A stretch of 64,000 bases of DNA from Pseudomonas sp. RIT-PI-AD (GTDB taxonomy: Bacteria; Pseudomonadota; Gammaproteobacteria; Pseudomonadales; Pseudomonadaceae): the NCBI RefSeq assembly GCF_025642785.1, contig NZ_JANZKU010000018.1, forward strand, positions 1 to 64,000. The letters run 5' to 3'. Under the pieces are notes generated by a model. That model saw only the letters and a program-made list of their open reading frames with translations, searched no databases and had not been told where the DNA came from. How positions within the stretch are numbered: position 1 is the first letter of the stretch; each line of letters starts with the position of its first letter. Shown here one piece after another: positions 34,789 to 43,987 of the stretch. Made by a program: the position numbers and the translations under genes.

Positions 34789-36201
34789 TCAGCCGGGGCG
34801 CGGCAGGTCGCGGAAAGCCGCCAGCGCCCGCGCCCGACTCTCGCCGAGGTCGACCAGCGGCGGCGGATAGCCGGCGATGCGCCGGTCTTCCACGCTGGGT
34901 TGGTGGATGTCGCGACAGCCGGCCAATTCCGGCAACCACTGCCGGATGAAGCGCCCCTGGGGGTCGAAGCGCCGCGACTGGCTCAGGGGATTGAACAGGC
35001 GGAAATAGGGGACCGAATCGGTGCCGGTGGAAGCGCTCCACTGCCAGCCGCCATTGTTCGAGGCGAGGTCGCCGTCGATCAGGTGGGCCATGAAGAAACG
35101 CTCGCCCTCGCGCCAATCGATCAGCAGGTTCTTGCTGAGGAACATCGCCGCCACCATGCGCAACCGGTTATGCATCCAGCCGGTGGCCAGCAGTTGCCGC
35201 ATCGCCGCATCGATCAGCGGAAAACCGGTCAGCCCGCGTTGCCAGGCGAGCAATTCGTCCGGCGCCTGGCGCCAGGGCAGTGCCTCGGTCTCGCGGCGGA
35301 ACGCACGGTGCATCGAGACCCGCGGGTACCCCGCCAGCACGTGCCGATAGAATTCGCGCCAGAGCAACTCGTCGATCCAGGTCACCGCGCCGGGGCGACC
35401 GCTGTCGAACTCGCCTTGGTTGGCCGACAGCGCCCCGTGCAGGCATTGCCGCGGCGAGAGCGCGCCCACCGCGAGGTAGGCGGACAGCCCGCTGGTGCCG
35501 GCGCGGGCGGGCAGGTCGCGGTGCAGGTGATAGTCGCCGAGGTCCTCCTCGACGAACGAGCGCAGGCGCTCCCGGGCCACCCCTTCGCCGGCCGGCCACA
35601 GCGCCTGGATGGCGGGCGAAACCTCGAAGCCGGGGAGGGCGATCGGCGGCGTCTCGCCGGCCAGGGGCAACGGCGCCTGCGCCTCGGGCGTCGCCAGGCA
35701 GGCCGGCAGGGCGCTGTGCAAGCGCTGCCGGCACACCTTGCGGAACTGGCCGAACACCTGGAAGTAGCCGCCGCCACGGGTCAGCACACTGCCCGGTGGG
35801 AAGAAGGTCTGGTCGAGGTGGCGCTGGAAGGCCACGCCCTCGTCGGCCAGCGCCGCGTCCACGGCCTGGTCGCGCCGCCGTTCGTCCGCCCCGTATTCGT
35901 CGTTGACCTGCACCGCGCGCACCTGCCGTTCGCGGCACAGCGCGGCGAGGGTCGCCGGCACCTCCGCCCAGGTATCCAGGATGCGCACCAGCAGCGGCAC
36001 GCCGAGGGCGGCCAGATCCCCGGCCAACGCGGCCAGGGTGCGCAGGCGGAAGTCCACCTTGGCCGGCGCTTCGTCGTGCGCGCGCCATTGGCCGGGCGTG
36101 ACCAGGAACAGGGCGAGGGTCGGGCCCGCGCCCATGGCGGCGCAGAGTGCCGGGTTGTCGGCGACCCGCAGGTCGCTGCGCAGCCAGACCAGTTGCGTCA
36201 T
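34789..36201 (-). CDS. phrB: Deoxyribodipyrimidine photolyase (CPD class I)
   Basis: A 470-residue photolyase that repairs cyclobutane pyrimidine dimers with blue light. The N-terminal antenna domain (L-V-W-L-R-S-D-L-R) is followed by the FAD-binding domain with L-L-W-R-E-F-Y, M-R-Q-L-x-A-T-G-W-M-H-N-R-x-R and N-N-G-G-W-Q-W-S-A-S-T-G-T-D-S. The ATG at 36201 lies two bases beyond the preceding gene's stop, so phrB is cotranscribed with the MerR regulator and DUF523 genes, a light-response arrangement. Confidence 0.95.
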   Translation of the reverse strand: MTQLVWLRSDLRVADNPALCAAMGAGPTLALFLVTPGQWRAHDEAPAKVDFRLRTLAALAGDLAALGVPLLVRILDTWAEVPATLAALCRERQVRAVQVNDEYGADERRRDQAVDAALADEGVAFQRHLDQTFFPPGSVLTRGGGYFQVFGQFRKVCRQRLHSALPACLATPEAQAPLPLAGETPPIALPGFEVSPAIQALWPAGEGVARERLRSFVEEDLGDYHLHRDLPARAGTSGLSAYLAVGALSPRQCLHGALSANQGEFDSGRPGAVTWIDELLWREFYRHVLAGYPRVSMHRAFRRETEALPWRQAPDELLAWQRGLTGFPLIDAAMRQLLATGWMHNRLRMVAAMFLSKNLLIDWREGERFFMAHLIDGDLASNNGGWQWSASTGTDSVPYFRLFNPLSQSRRFDPQGRFIRQWLPELAGCRDIHQPSVEDRRIAGYPPPLVDLGESRARALAAFRDLPRPG

Positions 36202-36202
36202 C

Positions 36203-37147
36203 TCAAGGCTCCGCGGTGTTGTCGAGCAGGCCGGCGTCCTGCAGGTGGCGCAGGGCGGCCGGCGGATCGATCGCCAGCGCCAGGCCGGCGACATCGGCCA
36301 GGCGCGCGCCATGGATGTGCGCCACCGGCCCGGCCAGGACCAGTGGAATGCCCAGGCTGGCACTGAGCTTGGTCAATTGCCGCTGCAGACGCGGTCCGTC
36401 CAGCGCCTGGCTGGAGTAGAGCAGCAGCGCCCGCGGGGCGATGCGCTCCACCGCGAAGATCAGCTCGGCGGTGGGCAGCGGCCAGTCGAATACCCGCACC
36501 GGGCACCCGGCGCAGGACAGCAGCCAGGCGCTCAGCCACAGGCCGGGCTCCAGCGGCCGCTCCGAGAGGTTCGCCAGCAACAGCGGACGGCCGCCCTGCT
36601 GCTGGTTGTGGTGATACAGCCGCGCGCCCAGTTTGCTGCGCAGCCAGCCGTGGAAGAACACCCGCTGCGCCTGGGCACCGAAGCGCGCCTGCCAGCGCCG
36701 CTCGAGGTCCTCCAGCAACGGAAGCAGCAGGCGCTCGCACAGGGTGACCGCCGGATACAGCGCCATGGCGCGGTTGATTGCCTCGTCGAGGCGGCGCTCG
36801 GCCAGGGCTTCGATGGCCTCCACCAGGGTGTGCCGCTGCGTCTCCCACAGGCCGACGGGCGCCTCGCGGGGCTGATCGTGGGTATCCAGCAGGTCCCTGA
36901 CCTGGCCGACCGCCACGCCGCGGTTGAGCCAGGCGAGGATGGCCTGGATGCGGGCGACCTGCGCCTCGCCATACAGCCGATGGCCCTTGGGCGTGCGCTG
37001 CGGCACGATCAGGCCGTAGCGGCGCTCCCAGGCGCGCAGGGTCACCGGGTTGACGCCGGTGCGCCGGGCCACCTCGCGGATCGGCAGCCAGCCCTCGGCG
37101 AGCGCGTGGCGGAGTTCGTCGGCGGCGGGTTCCAGGGGTTCGCTCAT
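36203..37147 (-). CDS. MerR family regulator, CarH/LitR-like, probably without B12 site
   Basis: A 314-residue regulator. Residues ~20-90 are a MerR winged helix (R-E-V-A-R-R-T-G-V-N-P, R-A-W-E-R-R-Y-G). Residues ~100-190 align in shape with the four-helix cap of cobalamin-binding CarH/LitR, but the usual E-H of the W-x9-E-H motif reads F-H (V-F-F-H-G-W-L), and no D-x-H-x-x-G lower-ligand motif is seen in the C-terminal Rossmann-like part. This fits the B12-free 'class II LitR' group, which controls light-induced genes in pseudomonads. It overlaps neither neighbour but is tightly packed between DUF523 and phrB. The signal input is unknown. Confidence 0.8.
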   Translation of the reverse strand: MSEPLEPAADELRHALAEGWLPIREVARRTGVNPVTLRAWERRYGLIVPQRTPKGHRLYGEAQVARIQAILAWLNRGVAVGQVRDLLDTHDQPREAPVGLWETQRHTLVEAIEALAERRLDEAINRAMALYPAVTLCERLLLPLLEDLERRWQARFGAQAQRVFFHGWLRSKLGARLYHHNQQQGGRPLLLANLSERPLEPGLWLSAWLLSCAGCPVRVFDWPLPTAELIFAVERIAPRALLLYSSQALDGPRLQRQLTKLSASLGIPLVLAGPVAHIHGARLADVAGLALAIDPPAALRHLQDAGLLDNTAEP

Positions 37148-37149
37148 GG

Positions 37150-38115
37150 TCAGATCGCGTTGCGCAGGGACAGGGCTTCGGGGTGCGGCTGCAGGTAGAC
37201 CTGACGCGCCACGTAGGCATGGGGATGCTGGCGGAAGTGGTGCTTGAGCAGGGTCAGCGGCACCACCAGCGGCACGATGCCCTCGCGGTACTGATCGATC
37301 AGCGCCTGCATCTCGCGGCGGTCGTCGGCGCCGAGCGCGCGTTTCAGGTAGCCGCTCAGGTGCTGCAACACGTTGCTGTGGGTGCCGCGGGTGGCGCAAT
37401 GGCGCAGGGCGTCCATCAACCGACGGAAGTACGCCGGGCCGAATTCCGCCGGGTCGTGGCGGCCGATGTCGCCGAGGAGGTGGCCGAGGCGTTTGTAGGC
37501 CAGGGGATCGTTGGCCATCAGCAGGTACTTGTGGCGGGCGTGGAAATCGAGGATCGCCTGGCGGCTCAGGCCGGCGCCGCAGAGGCGCCGCCAGTCGGCG
37601 TAGGCGAACACCCGGGTGAGGAAGTTCTCCCGCAGCACCGGGTCGTTGAGGCGGCCATCCTCTTCCACCGGGAGCTCGGGGTGGCGCGCGCGGAAGGCCT
37701 GGGCGAAGATGCCGCTGGCGCCGCCTTCGGCCGGGTAGCCGTTGTCCTGGTAGACCTTGACCCGCTCGACTCCGCAGGACGGCGAGCGCTGCATGAAGAT
37801 GTAGCCGCAAAGGTCGTCCAGTTCGCCCGCCATGCGTTCGCCGTAGGCGGCGAGGGCCTCGGTGACGTCATGCTGCGGGTGCCGGCTGCCGACCGCGCGG
37901 GGCGCCCGGGGATCGCCGACCAGGCGGATCGGCTCCCGTGGCGTGCCCAGGCCGATCGCAACCTCCGGGCAGAGCGGCACGAATTCCAGGTAGCGGCCCA
38001 GGCTGTCGTTGCACAGCGACGATCGCTTGTGTCCGCCGTTGTAGCGCACTTCGGCGCCCAGCAGGCAGGCACTGATACCGATGCGGGGCTTGGCGAGGGG
38101 TTCGGTGGCGGACAT
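37150..38115 (-). CDS. DUF523 + DUF1722 protein (YbgA-like fusion)
   Basis: A 321-residue protein. Residues ~10-155 are DUF523 (G-I-S-A-C-L-L-G near residue 13, conserved cysteines in L-C-P-E-V and Q-R-S-P-S-C-G-V), and residues ~195-310 are DUF1722 (H-A-R-H-K-Y-L-L-M-A-N-D). The E. coli homologue YbgA also lies next to phr. Involvement in a tRNA- or light/UV-related process has been suggested for the family; I cannot fix a reaction. It is the first gene of the putative light-regulated operon, behind a TGTACA-rich promoter. Confidence 0.88.
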   Translation of the reverse strand: MSATEPLAKPRIGISACLLGAEVRYNGGHKRSSLCNDSLGRYLEFVPLCPEVAIGLGTPREPIRLVGDPRAPRAVGSRHPQHDVTEALAAYGERMAGELDDLCGYIFMQRSPSCGVERVKVYQDNGYPAEGGASGIFAQAFRARHPELPVEEDGRLNDPVLRENFLTRVFAYADWRRLCGAGLSRQAILDFHARHKYLLMANDPLAYKRLGHLLGDIGRHDPAEFGPAYFRRLMDALRHCATRGTHSNVLQHLSGYLKRALGADDRREMQALIDQYREGIVPLVVPLTLLKHHFRQHPHAYVARQVYLQPHPEALSLRNAI

Positions 38116-38141
38116 GGCGGATACCCGAGTGGCGAGCGTGG

Positions 38142-38213
38142 CTTGTACAGGTCTCAAAAGCTGTACAAGTCTTATGCATGATAGGTGTAAAGCTGTACGG
38201 GTCAATATTTTTG
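38142..38213 (-). promoter_or_regulatory. Promoter/operator region with repeated TGTAC sites
   Basis: CTTGTACA (38142-38149) and TGTACAAG (38162-38169) form an inverted repeat with a 12-bp spacer. AAAGCTGTAC occurs twice, at 38157 and 38189, 32 bp (about three helical turns) apart. On the minus strand TTGACC and TATCAT with a 16-bp gap make a plausible sigma70 promoter overlapping these sites. Repeated TGTACA-type sequences are the kind of target bound by CarH/LitR-class MerR proteins, so autoregulation by the MerR gene at 36203-37147 is likely. Confidence 0.6.
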
Positions 38214-38347
38214 TATAGGAATTGGCGCCGTTACGGGGAGCGCCAGGGCTCGCTGGCGGCTTTTCCTCCAGCCCGTCGATGGTTGTCGCGCGGCGGCGGA
38301 GTGCCTAAGCTCGCCGCACATTCAGCGCGGGCGGAGGCGAGGCGAGG

Positions 38348-38746
38348 GTGATGGACGAAGCAGCATGCCTGGGCCGTGGCCGGGAGGCGCCAGACGATGG
38401 CGGCGCGGAGAGACCGGCCGCCGGCGACGGCGCGCGCGACGCCGGGCCCTCGGCGCCAGCGCCCAAGCCCTGGTTCGTCTACCTGGTGCGCGCGGCCAAC
38501 GGTGCGCTCTACTGCGGGATCAGCGACGACCCGCGGCGACGCTTCGGCCAGCACTGCAGCGGCAAGGGCGCGCGTTTCTTCCACTCCAGCCCGGCGGTCG
38601 CCCTGGTGCACGTCGAGGCCTGCGCCGACAAGGGCGCGGCCCTGCGCCGGGAGCGGGCGATCAAGCGCCTGCCCAAGCGCGCCAAGGAGCGCCTGCTGGG
38701 CCCCAGCCCCATCATCCAGCGCGTGGATGACACGCCATCCGCGTGA
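38348..38746 (+). CDS. GIY-YIG nuclease superfamily protein (UPF0213)
   Basis: A 132-residue protein. The first ~40 residues are a low-complexity Ala/Gly/Asp/Pro tail; the GIY-YIG domain starts at F-V-Y-L-V-R and continues to L-Y-C-G-I-S-D-D-P-x-R-R, with the conserved Arg and the K-R-L-P-K-R basic helix. The catalytic pattern Y-V-Y...Y-x-G is kept (Y-L-V and Y-C-G). Tandem starts (GTG 38348, ATG 38351) are possible, and the poor N-terminus makes a later start conceivable. Its role is unknown; related proteins have been linked to DNA damage tolerance. Confidence 0.8.
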   Translation: MMDEAACLGRGREAPDDGGAERPAAGDGARDAGPSAPAPKPWFVYLVRAANGALYCGISDDPRRRFGQHCSGKGARFFHSSPAVALVHVEACADKGAALRRERAIKRLPKRAKERLLGPSPIIQRVDDTPSA

Positions 38747-38810
38747 GCCGGTGTGCGCCGCTCCGGCGAGGGGTAAGCTGCCGGTCCCTTCCCGTTTTCG
38801 CGGAGCCGTC

Positions 38811-39746
38811 ATGCACGAGTTGATCCTGCACCACTACCCGACCTCGCCCTTCGCCGAGAAAGCCCGGCTGTTGCTGGGCTTCAAGCAGCTCTCCTGGCGC
38901 TCGGTGACCATCCCCGCGATGATGCCCAAGCCGGACCTGGTCGCCCTCACCGGCGGCTACCGCAAGACCCCGGTGTTGCAGGTGGGCGCCGACGTCTATT
39001 GCGACACCGCGCTGATCGCCCGCCGGCTGGAAGCGGAAAAGGCCACGCCGAGCCTGTTCCCCCGGGACCGCGCCTTCGCCGTGGCGAGTTTCGCCCAGTG
39101 GGTCGACAGTACGATCTTCCAGTACGCGGTGAGCCTGGTGTTCCAGCCCGAATCGGCGGCGCTGCGTTTCGCCCGGCTGCCGCCGGCGGCCGTCGAGGCC
39201 TTCATCGCCGACCGCGCCGCGCTGTTCAGCGGCGGCAGCGCCACGCGCCTGCCGGCGGAAGTGGCGCGCCGCGACTGGCCGACTCTGATGACCCGGCTGG
39301 AGCGGCAACTGGCCCAGGGCGCGGGCGACTTCCTGTTCGGCGAGCCGAGCATCGCCGATTTCTCACTGGCCCACTGCCTGTGGTTCCTCAAGGGCACGCC
39401 GGTCACCGCGCCGCTGGTGGACGATTACCCGGCGGTGGCGGCCTGGCTGGGCCGGGTGCTCGGCTTCGGGCATGGCGCGCCGAGCGAGCTGGGTGCCGCC
39501 GAGGCCCTGGAGATCGCCCACGCCGCGCAGCCGGCGGCCTTGCCGGACGAACCGGGTCGCGAGCCAGAAGGTGTGAGAATCGGCCAGCGGGTGGCGATCG
39601 CCGCGACCGACTACGGGGTCGATCCGGTGGAAGGCGAGTTGCTGTATGCCGGTCACGAGGACCTGATCCTGCGTCGCGAGGACCCCAGGGCCGGGGTGGT
39701 CCACGTGCATTTCCCGGTGCTGGGCTTCCGCCTGGAGGCGCGCTGA
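38811..39746 (+). CDS. Glutathione S-transferase family protein
   Basis: A 311-residue protein: thioredoxin-like GST N-domain (L-I-L-H-H-Y-P-T-S-P-F-A-E-K-A-R, then K-T-P-V-L-Q and D-T-A-L-I-A-R), helical C-domain (S-I-A-D-F-S-L-A-H near residue 181), and an extra ~80-residue C-terminal beta segment (V-R-I-G-Q-R-V-A-I to H-F-P-V-L-G-F) not found in ordinary GSTs. CGGAG precedes the ATG. The substrate is unknown. Confidence 0.88.
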   Translation: MHELILHHYPTSPFAEKARLLLGFKQLSWRSVTIPAMMPKPDLVALTGGYRKTPVLQVGADVYCDTALIARRLEAEKATPSLFPRDRAFAVASFAQWVDSTIFQYAVSLVFQPESAALRFARLPPAAVEAFIADRAALFSGGSATRLPAEVARRDWPTLMTRLERQLAQGAGDFLFGEPSIADFSLAHCLWFLKGTPVTAPLVDDYPAVAAWLGRVLGFGHGAPSELGAAEALEIAHAAQPAALPDEPGREPEGVRIGQRVAIAATDYGVDPVEGELLYAGHEDLILRREDPRAGVVHVHFPVLGFRLEAR

Positions 39747-39764
39747 GGCCCGGCCGGCGCCCGG

Positions 39765-40091
39765 TCAGTAGGCGGCGAGGATGGCGTCGGGGTTGTAGCC
39801 CCTGACCAGGGTGCCCTTGACGTCCACCAGGGGCACGCCGTTGCCGCCCAGCGCTTCGTAGCCACGGCGGGCCTCGGCGGAGGCCTCGATGTCCAGGTCG
39901 AGGTAGGGAATCCCGCGCTCGGCGAGGAACGCGCGGGTCTTGGCGCAGTAGCCGCACCAGGCGGTGCCGTAAAGGATCACCTGGCCGTGGCGTGCCACCG
40001 CCGGTGCCGGCCCCAGGCCCAGCAGCGGCTCGACGCGACCCCAGTGCTGCCAGATCACCAGCGCCGCCAGGACCAGCAGGATCTTCTTCAT
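39765..40091 (-). CDS. Membrane-anchored glutaredoxin-like protein
   Basis: A 108-residue protein with an N-terminal hydrophobic segment (residues ~2-17) and a glutaredoxin domain with the redox pair C46-G-Y-C49 in W-C-G-Y-C, cis-Pro region G-V-P-L-V-D-V and G-Y. The hydrophobic start suggests a signal anchor, so it may act at the periplasmic face. It lies one base downstream of the ndpA stop on the same strand. Confidence 0.85.
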   Translation of the reverse strand: MKKILLVLAALVIWQHWGRVEPLLGLGPAPAVARHGQVILYGTAWCGYCAKTRAFLAERGIPYLDLDIEASAEARRGYEALGGNGVPLVDVKGTLVRGYNPDAILAAY

Positions 40092-40092
40092 C

Positions 40093-41100
40093 TCAGTCCT
40101 TGCGGCGCTTGAGCTGGTCGCGCAGCTGGGTCGGCACCTGGCGGATGATCAGCATGTCCCGCGCCTCGTCGTATTCGATCTTCGAGCCCAGCAGGTGCGA
40201 CTCGAAGCTGATCGACAGGCCTTCGGCGCGGCCGGTGAAACGCTGGAATTGGCTAAGGGTGCGCTTGTCCGGCGGGATTTCCGGGGACAGGCCGTAATCC
40301 TTGTTGCGGATGTGGTCGTAGAAGGCCTTCGGCCGGTCCTCGTCGATCAGCCCGGACAGTTCGTCCAGGGTGATCGGCTCGCCCATCCTGGCCTGGCTGG
40401 TGGCATAGCCGACCAGCGTATTGGTCTTCTCCCGGGCCTGCTCCTCGGGCAGGTCTTCGCTCTCGACGAAATCGCTGAAGGCCTTGAGCAGGGTGCGGGT
40501 CTCGCTCGGCGCGTCCACGCCTTCCTGGCAACCGATGAAGTCGCGGAAATAATCCGAGACCTTCTTGCCGTTCTTGCCGCGGATGAAGGAGATGTACTGC
40601 TTGGACTGCTTGTTGTTGCGCCACTCGGACAGGTTGACCCGCGCCGCCAGGTGCAACTGGCCCAGGTCGAGGTGCTTGGCCGGCGCCACGTCCAGCGCGT
40701 CGGTCACCGTCACCCCTTCGCTATGGTGCAGCAGGGCGATCGCCAGGTAGTCGGTCATGCCCTGCTGGTAGTGGGCGAAGAGCACGTGGCCGCCGGTGGA
40801 GAGGTTGGATTCCTCCATCAGCTTCTGCAAATGCTCGACGGCCTGGCGGCTGAAGGCGGTGAAGTCCTGCTCGGCGTCCAGGTACTGCTTCAGCCAGCCG
40901 CTGAATGGATAGGCGCCGGACTCCTCGTGGAACAGGCCCCAGGCCTTGCCCTGCTTGGCGTTGTAGCTCTGGTTGAGGTCGGCCAGGAGGTTTTCCATGG
41001 CCTGGGATTCGCCCAGTTCGCTGTCCCGGGCGTGCAGCACCGCGGGCGAGCCGTCGGGCTTCTTGTCGATCAGGTGGACGATACAGTGGCGGATCGGCAT
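40093..41100 (-). CDS. ndpA: Nucleoid-associated protein NdpA/YejK
   Basis: A 335-residue YejK-family protein, recognised from its N-terminus ([11 protein letters not shown]), the region [14 protein letters not shown], and the C-terminal [13 protein letters not shown]. It binds DNA in the nucleoid; the Pseudomonas homologue has been reported to affect topoisomerase activity. It forms a two-gene unit with the glutaredoxin. Confidence 0.92.
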   Translation of the reverse strand: MPIRHCIVHLIDKKPDGSPAVLHARDSELGESQAMENLLADLNQSYNAKQGKAWGLFHEESGAYPFSGWLKQYLDAEQDFTAFSRQAVEHLQKLMEESNLSTGGHVLFAHYQQGMTDYLAIALLHHSEGVTVTDALDVAPAKHLDLGQLHLAARVNLSEWRNNKQSKQYISFIRGKNGKKVSDYFRDFIGCQEGVDAPSETRTLLKAFSDFVESEDLPEEQAREKTNTLVGYATSQARMGEPITLDELSGLIDEDRPKAFYDHIRNKDYGLSPEIPPDKRTLSQFQRFTGRAEGLSISFESHLLGSKIEYDEARDMLIIRQVPTQLRDQLKRRKD

Positions 41101-41225
41101 GGTGGTCTCTTCGGCAGGGCGGTCATCGGCCGGCCAGTTTAACCCGAGCCATGGGGAAGAGGGTCAAGCGCCGCGGCGCCTCCCGCGGAACGCGGGTCGA
41201 CGCCGGGCGCAACGGCGGCCTGGCC

Positions 41226-42557
41226 TCAGATCACCGGCGGGGTGTCCGGGTGGGCGTCCATTTCCTGCTGCATGCCGCGAAGTCGGGTCATCTCGTAGCG
41301 CACGTGCAGGTGCAACTCGTACAGCTCGTGGGAGTAGGAGAGCGGCACTTCCACCTGGCTGAGCTCGTCCTGCACCGCCTGCAAGGCGAGGATTTCGTCC
41401 TCCAGCGCGCTGCGGATCATCCCGGCGTGAATCTTGTCGTCGATCTCGTGCAGGTAGCGGTACCACTTGTAGATGCGCGAGCGGACCCGCCATTCGTAGA
41501 GCGGCGACAGCGACTTGAACAGCGGCAGCAGGATCGCGATGAAGGGAATCAGCAGGACGATGTAGCGATCCACCAGCGAGGCGATCTTGAACGGCAGGTA
41601 GCGCTGCAGGTAGGGCGGGCCGTTGCGGTAGTAGTTGTCGGCTTCCTTGGTCAGGGTGAAGGTGATGGGGTCGGCCTTGGGAAAAGTGTTGGCCTCGTCC
41701 AGCATGTTGCCTTCCTTGAGCACGTCGCGGGCGGCCTCCAGGATCATCGGCGTCAGCGCCGGGTGCAGGTTGCCATTGGCCACCAGGGTCGCCATCGGCG
41801 ATAGGGTGATGACATCCTGGTCCGGGCTGTTGGTGGCCAGGTTGAGCAAGCCTTCCGGGATATTCACCGAAGAGAGGAATGGGAAGCGCGCCTCATAGGC
41901 GGCGGCGCGGCGGAAGCTCACCAGTTGCAGCTGATCGCTGGCCGCCAGGTCGCGGATCAGCGCGTTCTGCGGCGGGGCGACGAAGAAGGCCGCGTCCACG
42001 TCGCCGCGCACCAGCGCATCCGCCGCGTCGCGGCCACCGATGGCCTGCCAGGCGGCATCGTTCTGCATCTGGTTGGCTTCCAGCAGGCTGTTCACCACCG
42101 CCTGGGTACCGGTTCCGTCGACGCCGATGGCGACGCGCTTGCCGGCCAGGTCGGACAGCCGGTCGATGCCCAGGCCGCTGCGCTGAAACAGCCACAGCGG
42201 TTCGCGGTACATGGCGCCCAGGCCGTGCAGGCGGCCGCGGTCGCCGTCGTTGAGAATCTGCTCGGTGCCGCTCTGCACCAGCGCGATTTCCACCTGGCCG
42301 TCGAGCAGGCGCTTGAGGTTGTCCAGGGAGCCGCTGGTGGGCACCAGTTGCAGGTCGATGTCCTCGCGTTTCAGCCGCTCCTGCAAGCGCTTGCCGAAGT
42401 CGTGGTAGCCTCCGCCCTCGCCGCCGGTGGCCATCGTCAGGTGCGACGGCGGCGCGGGCGCCAACGCCCAGAAGAACACCCCGACCAGTATCACCAGTAT
42501 CGGGATCAGCCACAGGTGGGCTTTTACGAACATCTTCACGTCGTTGAGCATCTTCAT
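41226..42557 (-). CDS. TAXI family TRAP transporter solute-binding protein, membrane-anchored
   Basis: A 443-residue protein: N-terminal membrane segment (residues ~14-32), TAXI binding domain (M-A-T-G-G-E-G-G-G-Y-H-D-F-G near residue 44; D-G-T-G-T-Q-A-V-V), then a second membrane segment near residues 345-365 and a cytoplasmic-looking coiled tail rich in Glu/Arg/His. No TRAP permease gene adjoins it. It may serve a distant transporter or act as a sensor. The ATG at 42557 is preferred to a longer frame that runs into the divergent sbcD. Confidence 0.85.
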   Translation of the reverse strand: MKMLNDVKMFVKAHLWLIPILVILVGVFFWALAPAPPSHLTMATGGEGGGYHDFGKRLQERLKREDIDLQLVPTSGSLDNLKRLLDGQVEIALVQSGTEQILNDGDRGRLHGLGAMYREPLWLFQRSGLGIDRLSDLAGKRVAIGVDGTGTQAVVNSLLEANQMQNDAAWQAIGGRDAADALVRGDVDAAFFVAPPQNALIRDLAASDQLQLVSFRRAAAYEARFPFLSSVNIPEGLLNLATNSPDQDVITLSPMATLVANGNLHPALTPMILEAARDVLKEGNMLDEANTFPKADPITFTLTKEADNYYRNGPPYLQRYLPFKIASLVDRYIVLLIPFIAILLPLFKSLSPLYEWRVRSRIYKWYRYLHEIDDKIHAGMIRSALEDEILALQAVQDELSQVEVPLSYSHELYELHLHVRYEMTRLRGMQQEMDAHPDTPPVI

Positions 42558-42684
42558 GCTGGCTCCGCTCGTTCCAAGGCCAAAAGGATCGGGCTGGTAG
42601 ATCGCCCCCAAGTGATCCGACCCGGCCCATCGCCCGAGCGTTCGACCGATTCGCCGGCCGTCGCCGACATTCGAGGACTCCTTC

Positions 42685-43893
42685 ATGCGTGTGCTGCACA
42701 CTTCCGACTGGCACCTCGGCCAGCATTTCATGGGCAAGACCCGCCTCGCCGAGCACCGTGCCTTCCTCGCCTGGCTGATCGGGCAGGTGCGCGAGCACGC
42801 GGTGGACGCGCTGCTGGTGGTCGGCGACCTGTTCGATACCGGCTCGCCGCCGAGCTATGCGCGCGAGCTGTACAACCACTTCATCGTCGAGTTGCGCGAC
42901 ACCGGCGCCGAGCTGGTGATCCTCGGCGGCAACCACGATTCGGCGGCGACCCTCGGCGAGAGCAAGACGTTGTTCGCCCGGCTCAATGCCCGGGTGATCC
43001 CGGCGGTCGGCGACTGCCTGGACGACCAGTTGCTGGTGCTGCATCGGCGCGACGGGCAGCCCGGCGCGCTGCTCTGCGGCATCCCCTTCGTGCGCCCGCG
43101 CGACCTGCTGAGGAGCCGCGCCGGCGACAGCGCCGCCGATAAGCAACTGTCCCTGCAACAGGCGATCCAGGGCCATTACCAAGCGCTGCATGCCCTGGCC
43201 GAGGCGCGCCGCGAGGCCCTGGGCGGGGCGCTGCCCATCGTCGCCAGCGGCCACCTGACCACCGTCGGCGCCAGCGCCAGCGAATCGGTGCGGGAAATCT
43301 ACGTGGGCGCGCTGGAAGCCTTCCCCACCAACGCCTTCCCGCCGGCGGCCTACATCGCCCTCGGCCATATCCACCGGCCGCAGAAGGTCGGCGGGCTGGA
43401 GCACATCCGCTACAGCGGCTCGCCGATCCCCCTCGGCTTCGACGAGGCGCGGCAGGCCAAGGAAGTGTTGTTGGTCGAGCTGGACGCCAATGGGCTGCGC
43501 GCTGTGACGCCGCTGCCGGTACCCTGTTTCCAGCCCATGCGGAGCCTGCGCGGCAACCTGGCGGAGCTCGGCCCGGCGCTGCGCGCGGCGGCCGCCGACG
43601 GCAGCCCGGAGCGGCCGGTGTGGCTGGACGTGACGGTGGTCGGCGACGACTACCTGGCGGACCTGGCCACACCCCTGGCCACGCTGCACGAAGGGCTGCC
43701 GGTGGAAGTGCTGCGCATCCGCCGCGAGCGCGGCCGCGACAAGGCCGCCCTGGCGCCCCAGGCGGTGACCCTGGAGGAACTCGGCCCGCAGGAGGTGTTC
43801 GCCCAGCGCCTGGCCGGCGAGGCGCTGGACGAGCCCCAGCGCCAGGCGTTGCAGCAGCTCTACCGGCAGGTCCTCAGCGAATTGCCCGACTGA
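42685..43893 (+). CDS. sbcD: Exonuclease subunit SbcD (Mre11-like)
   Basis: A 402-residue metallophosphoesterase nuclease. H-T-S-D-W-H-L-G-Q, G-D-L-F-D-T, G-N-H-D-S and the later A-S-G-H and G-H-I-H motifs bind the two metals. With SbcC it cleaves DNA hairpins and protein-blocked ends. GAGGA upstream supports the ATG. Unusually, the partner sbcC does not follow directly; two unrelated genes (43988-45978) intervene. Confidence 0.96.
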   Translation: MRVLHTSDWHLGQHFMGKTRLAEHRAFLAWLIGQVREHAVDALLVVGDLFDTGSPPSYARELYNHFIVELRDTGAELVILGGNHDSAATLGESKTLFARLNARVIPAVGDCLDDQLLVLHRRDGQPGALLCGIPFVRPRDLLRSRAGDSAADKQLSLQQAIQGHYQALHALAEARREALGGALPIVASGHLTTVGASASESVREIYVGALEAFPTNAFPPAAYIALGHIHRPQKVGGLEHIRYSGSPIPLGFDEARQAKEVLLVELDANGLRAVTPLPVPCFQPMRSLRGNLAELGPALRAAAADGSPERPVWLDVTVVGDDYLADLATPLATLHEGLPVEVLRIRRERGRDKAALAPQAVTLEELGPQEVFAQRLAGEALDEPQRQALQQLYRQVLSELPD

Positions 43894-43987
43894 GGCGTCG
43901 CGTTCGTCGGTTGTACGTTTTTTAAGCTGAACGGCCCTTCCCGCGCGCCAGTCAGCTCCTTGAGACCCCGTTCGCAAGGAGAACCCG

